Below, piece after piece: positions 43,263-54,453 of a DNA stretch of 64,000 nt (its first letter is position 1; each line of letters starts with the position of its first letter). A program made the position numbers and the translations under genes. The stretch is from Brachycybe producta (lineage: Eukaryota; Arthropoda; Diplopoda; Playtdesmida; Andrognathidae). The DNA is taken from contig JAUPFP010000002.1 of the NCBI GenBank assembly GCA_036925085.1, positions 6,008,890 through 6,072,889 on the forward strand, given 5' to 3'. The notes beneath the pieces are model-generated. The model made no database searches and was not told where the DNA came from. It saw only the letters and a list, made by a program, of their open reading frames with translations.

Positions 43263-44252
43263 TGGACACTACAGACACGACATTTTATTTTAACTTTCAG
43301 AGTTTAACATAACATGGATATAAAAAAAAAATTTTAGATAGTTTTTTTTGTTTGAAGAAATGAATAGGCAATTTTGCAGTTGAAGTTTGCAATGGCTAAA
43401 AATACGAATGTAATAATTCGTTGTGATTTTTTTTTTCCCGCCTCCTTCTTCCGCTTCCATATTTATTATATATATTCACGGACTTTTGCGTGAGAATTCA
43501 ACGTAAGCTTGACTAATTTGTCGTAGATTTTGCTGTTGGTGTAGACCTTAAAATGATTTTTTTTGTGTTAATTAAGGAGGATAGGTGGTGGAGGAGAGGG
43601 GGGGGGGGAGGTGGGCAACTTGTTTGTTCCAGTCTCTTGAAACTTTTATTTTTTTTAAACTTTTATTTCATGTCACCTTTGAGCGCCACCTACGTAAAAT
43701 CAATTTGATTTTTTAGACACACCCTGTAACTTTTGCGTGCCTTTTTTTTTTTAAGAATGTACGCATTTTTTTTTTAAAGAGCTTCTTTAAAAGATTCACC
43801 GGAAATATTAATTTGGCTCCCATCATCTTTTCTTTCTTTCTTTTAAATTGCTTATTATTATTTTTTTTTGCGTTACATTTTATTTGAACCCATACTTAAG
43901 GAGGATGTAATAAACGCAAAAAATGCCAATACTATTATTTCTTGGCCTTTTTTTTTAAATCGGATTAAAGACTTTTTAAGGAACCAATTGCAGAATATGC
44001 CAATCAAGGAGAACAATGGGATAGAGGCTAGATCTAAGGTGTCAATATAAAAAAGAAAATAAGACTGGCATATGACAGGTATCTAGCTCATTCTCTTGTA
44101 ACAAGCACAAAAGAAAATAACGAAAATATTATGACAAATATTGTAATATACCTGCCATTTACTGGTAGAGAGAATAATATGACAGACATAAAATAATAAA
44201 TAACACACAAGCAGTGACACATCATAGTCACAATTTTGTGACTTTTTTTATA
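43263..44252. other. No gene; one element-end motif
   Basis: G10-11 near 43600. GACACACCCTGTAAC at about 43718-43732 looks like an isolated right end of the CAGGGTGTGTC inverted-repeat type seen at 51.08 kb. The 60-codon frame at 43868-44050 has no domain. Confidence 0.4.
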
Positions 44253-44273
44253 ATGAGGTCGCAAAGCAACGTT

Positions 44274-44447
44274 ATGAAGAAATTTAAAATTTCTTGGTTT
44301 TTGTTAATTTTACATTTGCTGCTTTGTCAAAAAGCTTTGGTTACTAAAGGTTATTTCCATAAAGAACCCCCGGGGACATCAGTTAAACGTCACCGTAAAG
44401 AATCCACCCAATTCAGGATATTATTCGGAATGTGCAGATGTAAATGA
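44274..44447 (+). CDS. Candidate small secreted peptide (weak)
   Basis: A 57-residue frame starting at the second of two in-frame ATGs looks like a signal peptide: MKKFK, then the hydrophobic run ISWFLLILHLLLC (residues 6-18). A dibasic KR follows at residues 38-39, and a short basic tail ends MCRCK with two Cys. That is the layout of a small secreted peptide precursor, but no family was recognised. In T-rich DNA hydrophobic runs arise by chance, and no splice sites, promoter or second copy support it. An upstream ATG at 44253 would add seven residues. Confidence 0.15.
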   Translation: MKKFKISWFLLILHLLLCQKALVTKGYFHKEPPGTSVKRHRKESTQFRILFGMCRCK

Positions 44448-44704
44448 GTTTGCACACTGGTTGCACATTTTGCGCATGGACTGATGGGTTACAGCTCGAA
44501 CAAAACCATAATTAAATACAATGCCTGAATTTGAAAGCTTTATAAAAAAAAATTATTGAAGCTTTAGGTTTTTGAGCTTTTCGGACTCAGTTTTTTGGTG
44601 GGATGAGGCTATTAAGGAAAGCTTTTAAAAGTTTTTAGTGTTTCGGTTTATCCTAATGTTGATATCTTAAAAAGTGACTTTTTTATTTGCCTTCTTTCAG
44701 GTGG

Positions 44705-44935
44705 GTTTAAATTGTAAACGCCTCACGAACTCTTGATTATACTGTTTTTTAGGTGCAAAATAAAGAGAAACTTTGAATGTGGTTTAGAAACTAGTGTAGG
44801 GTATTTTGAAAGGAAATCAACATGAAAATACTCTTAAGTGATTTATCTACCATTCTAGTTTCTAAAATACGTTGAAATTTCTCTCCATTTTTCACCAGAA
44901 AGACAGAGTAATCAAAATTCAAAAATCAGCTGTTG
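44705..44935 (+). mobile_element. Family E element, internally deleted copy
   Basis: GTTTAAATTGTAAACGCCTC, TTTTTAGGTGCAAAATAAAGAGAAACTT, GTTTAGAAACTAG, then directly ATTTTGAAAGGAAATCAACATGAAAATACTC and CATTCTAGTTTCTAAAATAC. The middle of the family is missing. Confidence 0.65.
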
Positions 44936-46074
44936 TGAATAAACCACAAAAGCTTCTAAATAATTGTCCAGTTGTACACTATTTATCATTTGTCCACAAT
45001 TTATTTGAGCTCAAATTTGTCTTCTTTTTAATATATAACATTTTATTTTTCTATACAAATTCATTTTTAAAATACAATGCAATAAGCATAAAGTTTTGAG
45101 ACAAAGAAAGGAATGTGTGGGAATTTTTTTTTTAGTGAAAAAAAAAAGCAAGGAAAAAAAAAATGACAGAAACTTTGATGCAGGTTAATTTTAATTAAAC
45201 ATGCGTGCTACAAGCACAATAACCGTCATTTAACTATTTTTTTATACATATATGCTGAATATAAAAAAAAAACAAGGTCTGGGAACTCTAGCCTTTAAAG
45301 CTTAATTACTGATGTTGAGTTCATCATCATCATTGAGCCACAAGAGTAAAAATACATGTAAAGTACTCTTTGGTCATACACAATACATAAAAGCTCTCTC
45401 TCTCTCTCTCTACCATATATTACTATATGGTCACGCCTTTGTTGTAATTTTTTGGTGGTAGTTTTGGTGGTGGTGGTAGTTTTAATTGCAGTACAACATG
45501 ATGTAATTACATACTCGAGTGCATAAGCAAAAAAGGTAGAATATGAGATAGATAAAATAGAGTGGGGCGAATAAGATAAAAGAGGGTACAGAGGGGTGGA
45601 GGCTAGGGTTTATATTATTTTATATTATATACATGGATATATATTATATGTTTATCTGTGTTTTCTAAATAAAAGTAGGATTTTTTTTGTTGTTGTTGTT
45701 TATTTGACTACAATTCAAAGTTATGGAAGCATATCAAGGAAATTCTATGTATACTCAGGTTTTTTGAGTGACAGACAGTACTGAGTAAATGAGATATATA
45801 TCTATCTATATATATTTTTATATGGACAGGTGTCTCCTGTGCAATATTGGTGTGAGAAATCTGACATTTGAATTACTCTCATGAAAGTAAAAAAAAAATG
45901 GAAAGCGGACTTATGCTTTTTTCTCTAGTTTGGCATTTTCAGACAAATTTCATTGTTTTCGAATTTTGAGTTATACAATTACAAACAGAAGTGAGCAAAT
46001 TCATTCAAATTCAACTACCAATGTGGGATTTTTTTTTTAAATACATTGATTGTTAAAGGAAGTAATTTAAGTTT
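44936..46074. other. No gene seen
   Basis: (TC)n at 45394-45411; TATA-rich around 45600-45820. Nothing else supported. Confidence 0.55.
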
Positions 46075-46185
46075 AAATTCAAGAGGGAAACTTTGCACTT
46101 GAATTTCAACTTGATTCTTTTGAATCTGAACAGGGTTTCAACATTGAAAACCCCAATTTTATTAACCCAGTGTGGTTAGAACTCT
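46075..46185 (+). repeat. Family J segment
   Basis: CACTTGAATTTCAACTTGATTC, GAACAGGGTTTCAACATTGAAAACCCC, TTTTATTAACC: same order as 62.38-62.47 kb. Confidence 0.5.
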
Positions 46186-46194
46186 GCTTAGAGC

Positions 46195-46260
46195 AGTGAT
46201 TCTCGAAAGGGGTGTACCATGGCACACTACTAGTGTGCCGCGAAATTTTGGTGTGTGTTA
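46195..46260 (+). mobile_element. hAT-like terminal sequence (one end)
   Basis: CAGTGATTCTCGAAAGGGGTGTACCATGGCACACTACTAGTGTGCCGCGAAA-type sequence resembles the left ends of many animal hAT elements (CAGTG-TTCTCAA...GTGCC-CGG-ACACTAGTGTGCC). It has a GGCACACTA / TAGTGTGCC hairpin. The other end was not located. Confidence 0.45.
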
Positions 46261-46279
46261 ATATAATAGAAAATTAGAA

Positions 46280-46490
46280 AAAGGTTTCTTCTACATTTCT
46301 GCATTCTGTCGCGTTTTATAGAGTTCTGATAGAATAAAAAAAAATACTTAGAGAAAAAAGGTTTGAGTTTACATGAAGAAAAATTAGGAAGGAGAGAAAA
46401 TAAATAACTTCATCCTTCACAACAGAATATAAAAAAATTGAAACAATTTCACATTTTTTTTCTACAAATTTTCTTGCAAATAAATTTATT
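46280..46490 (+). repeat. Family I repeat copy
   Basis: AAAGGTTTCTTCTACATTTCTGCATTCTGTCGCG and TTGAAACAATTTCACATTTTTTTTCTACAAATTTTCTTGCAAA match the order at 32.64-32.89 kb. Confidence 0.45.
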
Positions 46491-48595
46491 AAAATTATTT
46501 AAATGTAAGTCAGATTCTATTTTCTCCTTTTTCTGCCATGTGTGTGACTTTGACCTAACTTGTCATAGTATTGTGTATTTTTTTATTGCAAACGTTTACG
46601 TGACAATAATTGTGGTCAATTGGTTTACAAACACAAATATTATTATTAAGGTATGATATTATATATTTTTTTTCATAACATCGTGTATTTTGTTAATGCA
46701 AACTTTTTACGTGACAATTGTGGCCATTGGCCACAGACGACACACACACATAGTATTATTATTAGAGAAGATATTATATTTTTGAGTGGGATTCTTCTTG
46801 AACACTCAAAAAGCTCTCATTGTATTTGGTTTGCATGCCACAAACACTATAATATTATATATATAGTTCAGTGTAACTTATAATAATGTTATGAAGATTT
46901 GTTGTTGTTCTTTTTGGCCTTTTTTTTTGCTCTAGAATTGAAAGACATTTTGCATAAATGGGTGAAGCCATGAACTTTTGACATAGCCTTTCTATACAAT
47001 TGTCCCTTCTCCCCCCCCCCCCTTGATGTTTGTGTCACTGTGTGTTTATGTGTGCTATATTGGTTTCTGAAGAAGGAGAGCAACAAAAAAAGCCCTCTTT
47101 TTGGCTTATTCTATTATTGAAAGATATAAGTTTGTTGCTTAGAATAGCCACTGTGCAATTCTAGGATTGGTCTTTCAACTTTTCTATGATTTGTTGTGTT
47201 GTGTGGGTCAATGGTCTTGATGGACTTCTCACGGGGGCACGGCATTTCTAGTTTTCTTCTTCCGTTTAGTAGTATTTTTAGGTGTTTCACCTGTGTGTGT
47301 TCCAATACTAGAGTGTCACTATTCAAGGAGGTTTTCTCTCTCCCTCCTTCTTCCCCCCCCCCCCCCCCAATGCCCTTCCTCCCCCCCCCCCCCCCAATGC
47401 CCTTCCTCCCTCTTAATTCTAGATATAGATACATAGAGAAAAGAGAAATCTCTCTGGATAAGAATTTCCCTTTTGAACTTTTCCAATAACCGTGAATGGT
47501 TTTAATAAAAACCATTTCACTTTGTCCTTTCTTTTTCGTGTTGTTCTGGGTCTTTTCTCCCTGTGTGTGTTGTGTCTGGTGGTGGTTTTTAAGAGGGAGG
47601 GAAGGGGGAGGTGTGGTTGGTGTCCATCATATGACCGAGTACATTTTTTAAACATCGGATCATAGCCTCCTTATCCTGAGGAGGCTATGATTGGTTGTAT
47701 GACCCGGGTTTTTTTTTTTTTTTTTGAAGTACAGAAGTCTGTAAAGAACATATTGTTATTTTTCTGAACAGAAATTAAATTTATCTATTTTAAAGTTCTT
47801 TAAATCATCCATTACTGAAATGCTGAAAGTTAAAGCTTGAATTAAAATAATGTTAATTAATAATTATCTGTGTAGCTTTATTGCATTTTTCTTTTATTAA
47901 TTTATATAAACTTCATGCGTTTTAAAATAGTTAATTAAAATTTTAAATATTTACTTTTGTAGAAAATCAAACTATTTTTGTTTGAAATAAAAAAAATCCC
48001 TATTTTTTTTTTAAAAAAATCGTAATTATGTTAAATTATAATTGTCTTTAGTTAGCTTACTCAACGAGTAGTAAAATTTTAAATATACAAATTTTCTAGA
48101 AAAATGTTTACACTTATTTTAAATAAAATGTATGTTTAATTAACAAATTAAGAATCTTTTTTTTTTTCCAATTCTCTAAAATGAATTACGGTATTTTAAA
48201 AGCTATTAATAACTTGTTACATTGACAATAATGTAATAATATGAAAAGGACCAAAAAATAAGATAGTAAAAATAAAATGTTTTTATTATTTACGATATTT
48301 ATTGTTGCATCAGACTATAATTCCGCTACAACAAAAAACAGGCTTCCGTACATTACTTTAATCGATTTGCTAATCGATATTTTAAAAATGCACTCTCTCT
48401 CTCTTATGGTTTTCTGGGGTTGAGGTTAAGGTTTGTTGTTACGTAAGTTATTACGTAAAACCCCAGACAATGACGTCATTTTGGAGCTACTGTAGTAATG
48501 GGATATCCCAATTTCATCCCTTATGTCATTAGAGTGATTCCAGACGATAGAATCCAGACACTTTATTCTCCTCCTCCTCTTCTTCCTCTGTCCTT
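46491..48595. other. No gene; C-rich duplication and a hairpin
   Basis: A C-run unit plus AATGCCCTTCCTCC is duplicated at about 47353-47412. A 13-bp stem hairpin (ATCATAGCCTCCT / AGGAGGCTATGAT) is at 47659-47691. The 133- and 97-codon frames here read low-complexity G/C runs. 47740-48400 is very AT-rich. Confidence 0.5.
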
Positions 48596-48653
48596 AGGGT
48601 AGGGTAGGGTGGGGGAAGGGAAGGGAAGGGAAGGGAAGGGAAGGGAAGGGAAG
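48596..48653. repeat. G-rich (GGGAA)n tract, potential quadruplex
   Basis: TAGGG repeated three times, then GGGAA repeated eight times on the plus strand: many consecutive G3 runs with 1-2-nt loops. Confidence 0.85.
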
Positions 48654-49059
48654 AAAAAAAAGGGAGAGAAATGGATGCAATGCCTACAAACAAAAATTCC
48701 CAGGGTAAAAGAAACTCCATCTTTATTAAAAGCAATTTTTTTTCTGGTTGTGTTGCTTCCACACCTCTTATCTAAAAAAAACAACTTCTGGGACACAACA
48801 GTTTTTTTAGGGTGGTATACAGAGTGACTATAAAGTATTAAACCATAATGTCATTTTGGAGCTGAAAGGGTTGAAGTTGGTGTCATTTTTAGTAACTGCC
48901 ATTTGCTTGCTTAAATATGCAAATTAGTTTGCACGTAGCAAAAAATGCAATGTGTTAATTGCAGGTTGAAGTTAATAAAAAAAATGAACTTCAAGCTTGC
49001 AAATTAACATAATGAATTGTAATGAAACTTAAGTGTTAGATGAAGATTTTGATTTCGAG
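48654..49059. other. No gene seen
   Basis: Ordinary AT-rich DNA with a possible TACAGAGTGACTATAAAG inverted-repeat end near 48819. Confidence 0.45.
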
Positions 49060-49600
49060 GTAAAAAGTTTTAGTAGAAGTTTTTCTTGTTATTTTAGAAT
49101 CTTTTTTGAAGAACTTGAAAGCATGTTAGAAACTAGAACTGCAAATAAAGAGCTTGAAAGCATGTTAGAAACTAGAATTGCAAATGAAAAGTTTAAAATT
49201 ACGTTAGAAACTAAATAGAATAGGAGAAAAAAATTGGATAAATGTGTTCCCATAGTAATATTTTCACATTTCTATTATTCAAAATAAATATTTTATGTCA
49301 GTATATGAAGATGCTCAAAATTTGACGTTTTTTCAGAAACTTGAAGTGAAAAACAAAAAAAAAATATATGTAAACTTTTTTTGAAAACAACTGGAAAAAT
49401 TAATTTGATATAATTGGTTAATATTTTGTTATTAATTATATTTATATGACGGATGGTACCTTCAGAATTGAACCTATTTCTCAATTTAATGATTTTCGAG
49501 TTGTCTATAAAAAGTTGATTTTTAAAGGTAATAGTAACATTAAAGTTTTAATGTTTAATAGTTTTCTAAATTTCTAAATAACACTTGGATTATTTTTCTA
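49060..49600 (+). mobile_element. Diverged family E with an internal 39-bp tandem
   Basis: CTTGAAAGCATGTTAGAAACTAGAA occurs at 49114 and 49153 and a third degenerate unit follows, a 39-bp tandem of the family-E start. A right-hand block (TTGTCTATAAAAAGTTGATTTTTAAAG, TTTCTAAATTTCTAAATAAC) lies at 49500-49600. The resulting 61-codon frame reads ELESMLETR(T/I)AN twice, an accident of the repeat. Confidence 0.5.
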
Positions 49601-50555
49601 ATATTGCTTTTAAAACAGTAGACATTAGTAACATTACACACGCGTTCATAAAGCTCATAAATGGCTGTTTTGTGGGTCTTGTGGACCTTGATATCAAGGC
49701 TTTGTGTGCCGCCACATCAACCTGATGGGCTTTGGTTGGCCTCGTGATTTTTTGTACTGACCTCTCGCTATAAAGATTTGTGCATTGAGCTTAATTTTTT
49801 AATAAAATGTAGACCTACAGCTCTTCACCTAAACTTACTATTCAGTGTTCAGTTTATCTTAATCCTTTCCTTTAATGCATTTCAAGGAAGAAATGGAAAG
49901 TGGTGCACCTTTGGTGCACCTTGTATGTAAATTTTTTGTATACTTTTTTTTTCTGGTGAGATATGTCCTATATAGGTGTCATTTGTTAGACAGTGGGGGG
50001 AGGGGGCAGAGACTCTTTGGTATATGTAGCCTATTAGCAACTGTCCCCCACAGACTTTTGACAGTATGTGTGTTTTTTTTTATGAAAGTTGACTGTAAGC
50101 ACCACCACCACCACCACCACCCAAAGAAACACATACAAGTACATATTTTTCTATTGTGTTTCTCATCTCAGACAGGTCTGGGGGGAGAGAGAAGGGGGTT
50201 GAGTATATGTTCAAATGTGTTTCTCTCACTGACAATAAATATCCCATCCTTCTTTACTTTCTTAGAGAATAAGGGAGGGTTAAGTAGGTGGGGTGAACAT
50301 GGTGATGAAGAGAGGAAGAAAAAAAAAACCTGGAGTTGTACACACTCAGGTGTGTAGTAAAAAAAAAATTTGGAACCAATTTTTGTGACCATAAAAAAAA
50401 CTTCGGGACTGTCGGGAAAGTTTTTTTTGTTGTGTTACTGTGCCACTATTATTCATGTGTATATATAAATATATCGAACGCTTTCTTATAATCTTAGATG
50501 CTGCCCAAAAAAAAAATCTTCAATATGAACAGGTTTTTTTCTTCTTCTTCTGTAC
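49601..50555. other. No gene seen
   Basis: The longest open frame of the window (49875-50357, 160 codons) reads a (CAC)n tract as poly-His and purine tracts as KKKK. It has no recognisable domain and is treated as chance. A GGTGCACC direct repeat is at 49904-49921. Confidence 0.55.
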
Positions 50556-51075
50556 GGGGTGTAATAAAAAGCAAGGATAAAAAACTTTTATGCAAATAAA
50601 ATGCAAAAATATGTTTTAAAAAAATTTCTTGTTTCATGCAAAATATACATAAATCTTCAATTAATGGCTAAATTTGTCAGGTGCAGTAATTGGAAATGCA
50701 CAATTTTTTCGTGCATTTTTTTTTTAAAAAAATTTGTTTTATACATTTGTGTTTTGACTGAATTGATTGGTTGGTAAATGCCAAAACTTTCATGCAAATA
50801 AAAACTCAAAAATAAATCGAAAAATGCAAAATTTGCTAGAAAATTAATTGTTCATTTTGTGCAAAGGAATTAATTTCTCTTAATTGTCTGAAGTAATAAC
50901 AAAAAAATATAATTTAAACAATATCAATAAAGAAACCTTTTGTTTGTTTATTTTTCTGACAAAAACGCATTTTCAAATAAGTAAAATGATGCTACTTTAG
51001 GTCAATTTATCAAAAAAAAAAAAACCCAATCCATTTTTATTTTTGATTAATCTGGTTGTTATTTTACATATGATA

Positions 51076-51699
51076 TCAGGGTGTGTCCAAAATGGGTTGA
51101 AACGCATTTTGTGCAAACTTTTAGTTTTAGGGAAGTCACCCACACTGAAAAAAAATTCCACTGAATGTCACTTTGCAAGGTAATTACGAGAAGCGAAATA
51201 ATTATTTTGAATGTAAAGGAATACATAATTTTTTATTTTTATTTTCTGGTGATTTTTCAGCGTGTGTGATTCTTCCTTAAGTGTTTCCTATTGTAATAAT
51301 GTGTGAGAACCCTTCAACGCAAAGGAAAGCAGAAATGTAGTTAACTAGTGAAAACTTGTTTTATGAGTTTTTATTATTTCTATTTCTATTTTCTGCTAAG
51401 AGCTCACATACAGAAAACACCAACTGAAAATGCAACTGAAAATAGAATTTATCTAATTTAAATAATTCTATTTTGTTTAGTTTGCTTTTTTTTCGGTATA
51501 ACAATATCTGTCAAATAAATAGAATAGAATTATTCAAGAGAAATTCTATTTTTAGTCATATTTTCAGTTTGTTTTTTCCGCATTTGGAACCTTGGCCTTA
51601 CGAATTCCACTGAGAATGCTAAACTTTTAAGCTTTCTGCATCCATCATTTTAAAATTGAAAAGAAAATGTTGAAGGAATTCGTTATCAAACACACCCGG
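51076..51699. mobile_element. Inverted-repeat element ending CAGGGTGTGT (candidate)
   Basis: CAGGGTGTGTCCAAAATG (51077 on) and the reverse complement of the right end, CCGGGTGTGTTTGATAAC, agree well, and TA lies just outside both. It resembles the TA-flanked element at 6838. A further similar left end (TACGGGGTGTAATAAAAAG, 50555) could mean two overlapping elements. It encloses a family-H foldback. Confidence 0.4.
51385..51600. mobile_element. Family H foldback, copy 1
   Basis: CAACTGAAAATAGAATTTATCT and AAATAATTCTATT on the left face AATAGAATTATT and AGAAATTCTATTTTTAGTC-ATTTTCAGTTTG on the right; it ends CCGCATTTGGAACCTTGGCC. Confidence 0.6.
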
Positions 51700-53089
51700 T
51701 ATAATAAAAAAAATGTAGAGCAATGGTTAAGGGCAGGGAGGATGATAAAGGAGGCTTCGGGAAGGAGGGGGGGGGGGGTAACTTAGAGAATATGAGAAGA
51801 GGGTAAAATTTCAGTATTAATAAATATAGGTAAAAGAGAGAGAAAAAAAGAGAAAATTTAAATAAAAGCTGGTGTATTTTTGAATTTAGGGTGATTTTAG
51901 CCCCATTTCTACCCAAAAAAAAAAAAAAGATATTTCACATTTCCTGTTTTCTGGTTTGCGGTCACGCTGGTCAATCCCAAATATAGAATAGAAAAATACT
52001 ATGAATAGGTTTATATTATATGGATGACTCCCTCTCTCTCCTCCTCACCCTCAAGTCCTCACCTTTACCTCACCCCCATCTCTTATACTTATTTTTTTTT
52101 TTCTTTTATGAATAGATGAGTTATTTTTTCAAAAGAAAGATTTTTGGGTTCATTCCTGTCTAGAAAAATCACAAAAAATTTTTTCTATATTTCTGGTAAC
52201 CTTTTTCAATTTATAATACATAGGATTCAACTAACCCCTAAAGTTAAAAATTGCCCCGTATCTTAAAGGTGTCCTCCTTCCTTCCTTCCTCCCTTATCCT
52301 CCTGTTTCTTCTTTTCTTTAAGGCTATTCTTGAACAATTTATTTATAAAATGTTTCAAGAATAAATATAGGTTAGAGAAAAAAAAATTCCCACGCATAAT
52401 ATTAAGAGATATATACAGGAAAAAAAAAGCAGAAGCAAGAAAACCAGCAATGTTCATACGTCAATGTCATCTTTCATCCTTTTTACTTTGTTAGTCTATA
52501 TTTACTTATATATATTTTTGGTAATAAAACAATTTGTTGGCCAACTTCTGGCTCCATAAGCTCAGACTTAGATTTCTATTTTAGCTTTATTTGAATTTAG
52601 GTTGACCATGTATTTTTTTTTAACTATAGGTTTGTTCTTTACTGAGATGGAGCCACAAGAAAAAAGAACAAAAATTACACCTAAGTTTTTAAAGATTACT
52701 GAGATTTTTTTTGGGGGGGGGGGGGGAAGAAACTATCCAAAAATGGCAAGGCCATTTTTTGTCATCAAATAACATATGGTGGTCGCTAGATTAAGTGATT
52801 TACTTTTTTATTATAAAAGTTTAACCTCAAGTTTTGAGAGGTGAGGTGCCATTATTATTTTTTTTTTTGGATAAATCTTTCTACAATTTCTGTATTTTAC
52901 ATAAGTTACCTATGGATGGTGCCATCTACTAATCATTCAAGTGAAAGTGAATTTCGCAATCAGTTCGAATTTTACCGAATTAATTCATTTAGCTGCACCA
53001 GAACATATTGCAATTGTAACCGGGTTTATATCTTTTAAGTTTTGACAATGCATTTTACATGTTGCAATAGGACTTTTGTCCCTCTGTCA
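51700..53089. other. No gene seen
   Basis: G12-14 runs at 51767-51778 and 52713-52726; short AT-rich frames only. Confidence 0.55.
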
Positions 53090-53240
53090 CTTACATGTAT
53101 ATTCTTAGCTGCGTGGCAGTGCTCGTAGAGTAATTGTGTAGTGTGAGTAATTTGTTACTTCGCAATTGGCCCTTGGACCACAGATTGAGAAACATTTGCT
53201 TGATATTGCATAAACGTCCGAACTTTACTTATGTGTGTTT
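53090..53240 (+). repeat. Family M repeat, copy 2
   Basis: Colinear with 22468-22555: TTACTTCGCAATTGGCCCTTGGACCACAGATTGAGAAA and TTGATATTGCATAAACGTCCGAACTTTACTTA. The word TGGACCACAGATTGAGAAAC resembles a hAT right end. Confidence 0.45.
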
Positions 53241-53775
53241 TCACACTTTTCTATGTTACACCCTAAAGTATTCCATATTTTAAATGGGTGTTTCTAGTTT
53301 TTTTCTTTCTCTTTACATAAAAAAAAAACGTTTTCTCCAGATTGCATCTGAACAAAGTGTTGGTTATTTTAATATTATTAATCTCAGTAATCTGTAATAA
53401 AAGATTAGGAAAATATTTTTTTGGGTGTTGAAGGGGGATTTTGAGTAACGTTCAGTTCTGTTATGTGAACCTCGTAAAAGATGATAACTTTTATGTTATG
53501 TATTTTAAGATATATTTTTCACTAGTTGCTTTTTTAAAGGGGTTTCCTTTTAAAATACTTGAGGGTATATAATGTGTATATCTTTTGATTTAATCGTTTC
53601 TTCTTAAAAGATTTTTTATTGCTAATTTTGGAGGTAGACTATTACTTTTTTAAACTGTTTTTTTGTTTTAATATTTCCACCCTATTTTTATAGAAATATT
53701 TGAAGAATTTTAATATACAGTACAGGGTGCTCTAGTAATTGCAAAATCATTTTCATCAAAGGGGCTCCGTAAGCT
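53241..53775. other. No gene seen
   Basis: AT-rich. TACAGGGTGCTCTAGTAATTGC at 53707 could be another CAGGGTG-type element end. Confidence 0.45.
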
Positions 53776-54136
53776 TAAGGCCGCCTTGCTAAGAGCTCGA
53801 TGAAAAGAACTCTGAATAAAATATTCCAAAAACATAAAATTCCACAATGATTTGCGGTCTATAGCATACTGAAAACTCTGAAAACAAAAGCAATTGTGTA
53901 AATCCCTATGCTGCTGTCTGCACATGGTCACCCTGACCATTGCAGTGTTGCATTTCGTTAGTGTCCCTATTGTATTTCAGAGCTTTTTTTTCTTCTTCGG
54001 AGTACTCTGAAATAATGTTAAAAACATTATTTCAGAGTACTCAAGAGTTTACACTCTGAAACGACAGTTTTTGGAAGAAGAAAAAAAAATGTCCAAAAAC
54101 TTATTTCAGAGTGTTTCATTGAGCTCTAGTAAGGCC
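53776..54136. mobile_element. Foldback with a perfect inner palindrome
   Basis: Outer arms AAGGCCGCCTTGCTAAGAGCTCGATGAAA / TTTCATTGAGCTCTAGTAAGGCCTT, then ACTCTGAATAAAATATTCCAAAAACA / TGTCCAAAAACTTATTTCAGAGTGT. Inside, 54000-54042 is a palindrome with 20-bp perfect arms (GAGTACTCTGAAATAATGTT) and a 3-nt loop. The phrase ACTCTGAAATAA thus occurs four times in alternating orientation. Confidence 0.7.
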
Positions 54137-54235
54137 TTTACCTCTTATTTTCGCCTTAAATATTACTACTTCATGTGCATATTATTTTACAGTGACAATT
54201 TGTATAGAGTGTGAACTTTTGACACATGCTGTACA

Positions 54236-54444
54236 CAGGCATTTAAAAATCAGGACGAACTTCAGTTGACTCCACCCTTTTTATGACGAATGCAACTTCT
54301 AATTGGTTGGTTATGTAGTCTGACGTTCCATGCTCCGCCCCTTTTCAACGTCGAAATACACAACAAACCAATTAGAAGTTGCCAGTCGTCATAAAAAGGG
54401 CGGAGCCAACTGAAGGTCGTCCCGATTTCTAAATGCCTGTTGCT
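54236..54444. mobile_element. Family D MITE, copy 2
   Basis: Same structure as 2849-3053 with point differences. TGCTGTACA lies immediately left (54227-54235) and again at 54445-54453, a possible 9-bp target duplication if the right end extends five bases past CCTG. Confidence 0.8.
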
Positions 54445-54453
54445 TGCTGTACA

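Noticed and set aside
47114-47515. 133-codon minus-strand frame and its plus-strand shadow
   Set aside because: Built around duplicated C/G runs giving GGGGG and PPPPP; low complexity.
47659-47691. Stem-loop resembling a bacterial terminator
   Set aside because: Context is eukaryotic; no gene precedes it.
49875-50357. 160-codon open frame, the longest in the window
   Set aside because: Reads (CAC)n as poly-His and purine tracts as poly-Lys; no domain, no codon structure, overlapping minus frame equally open.
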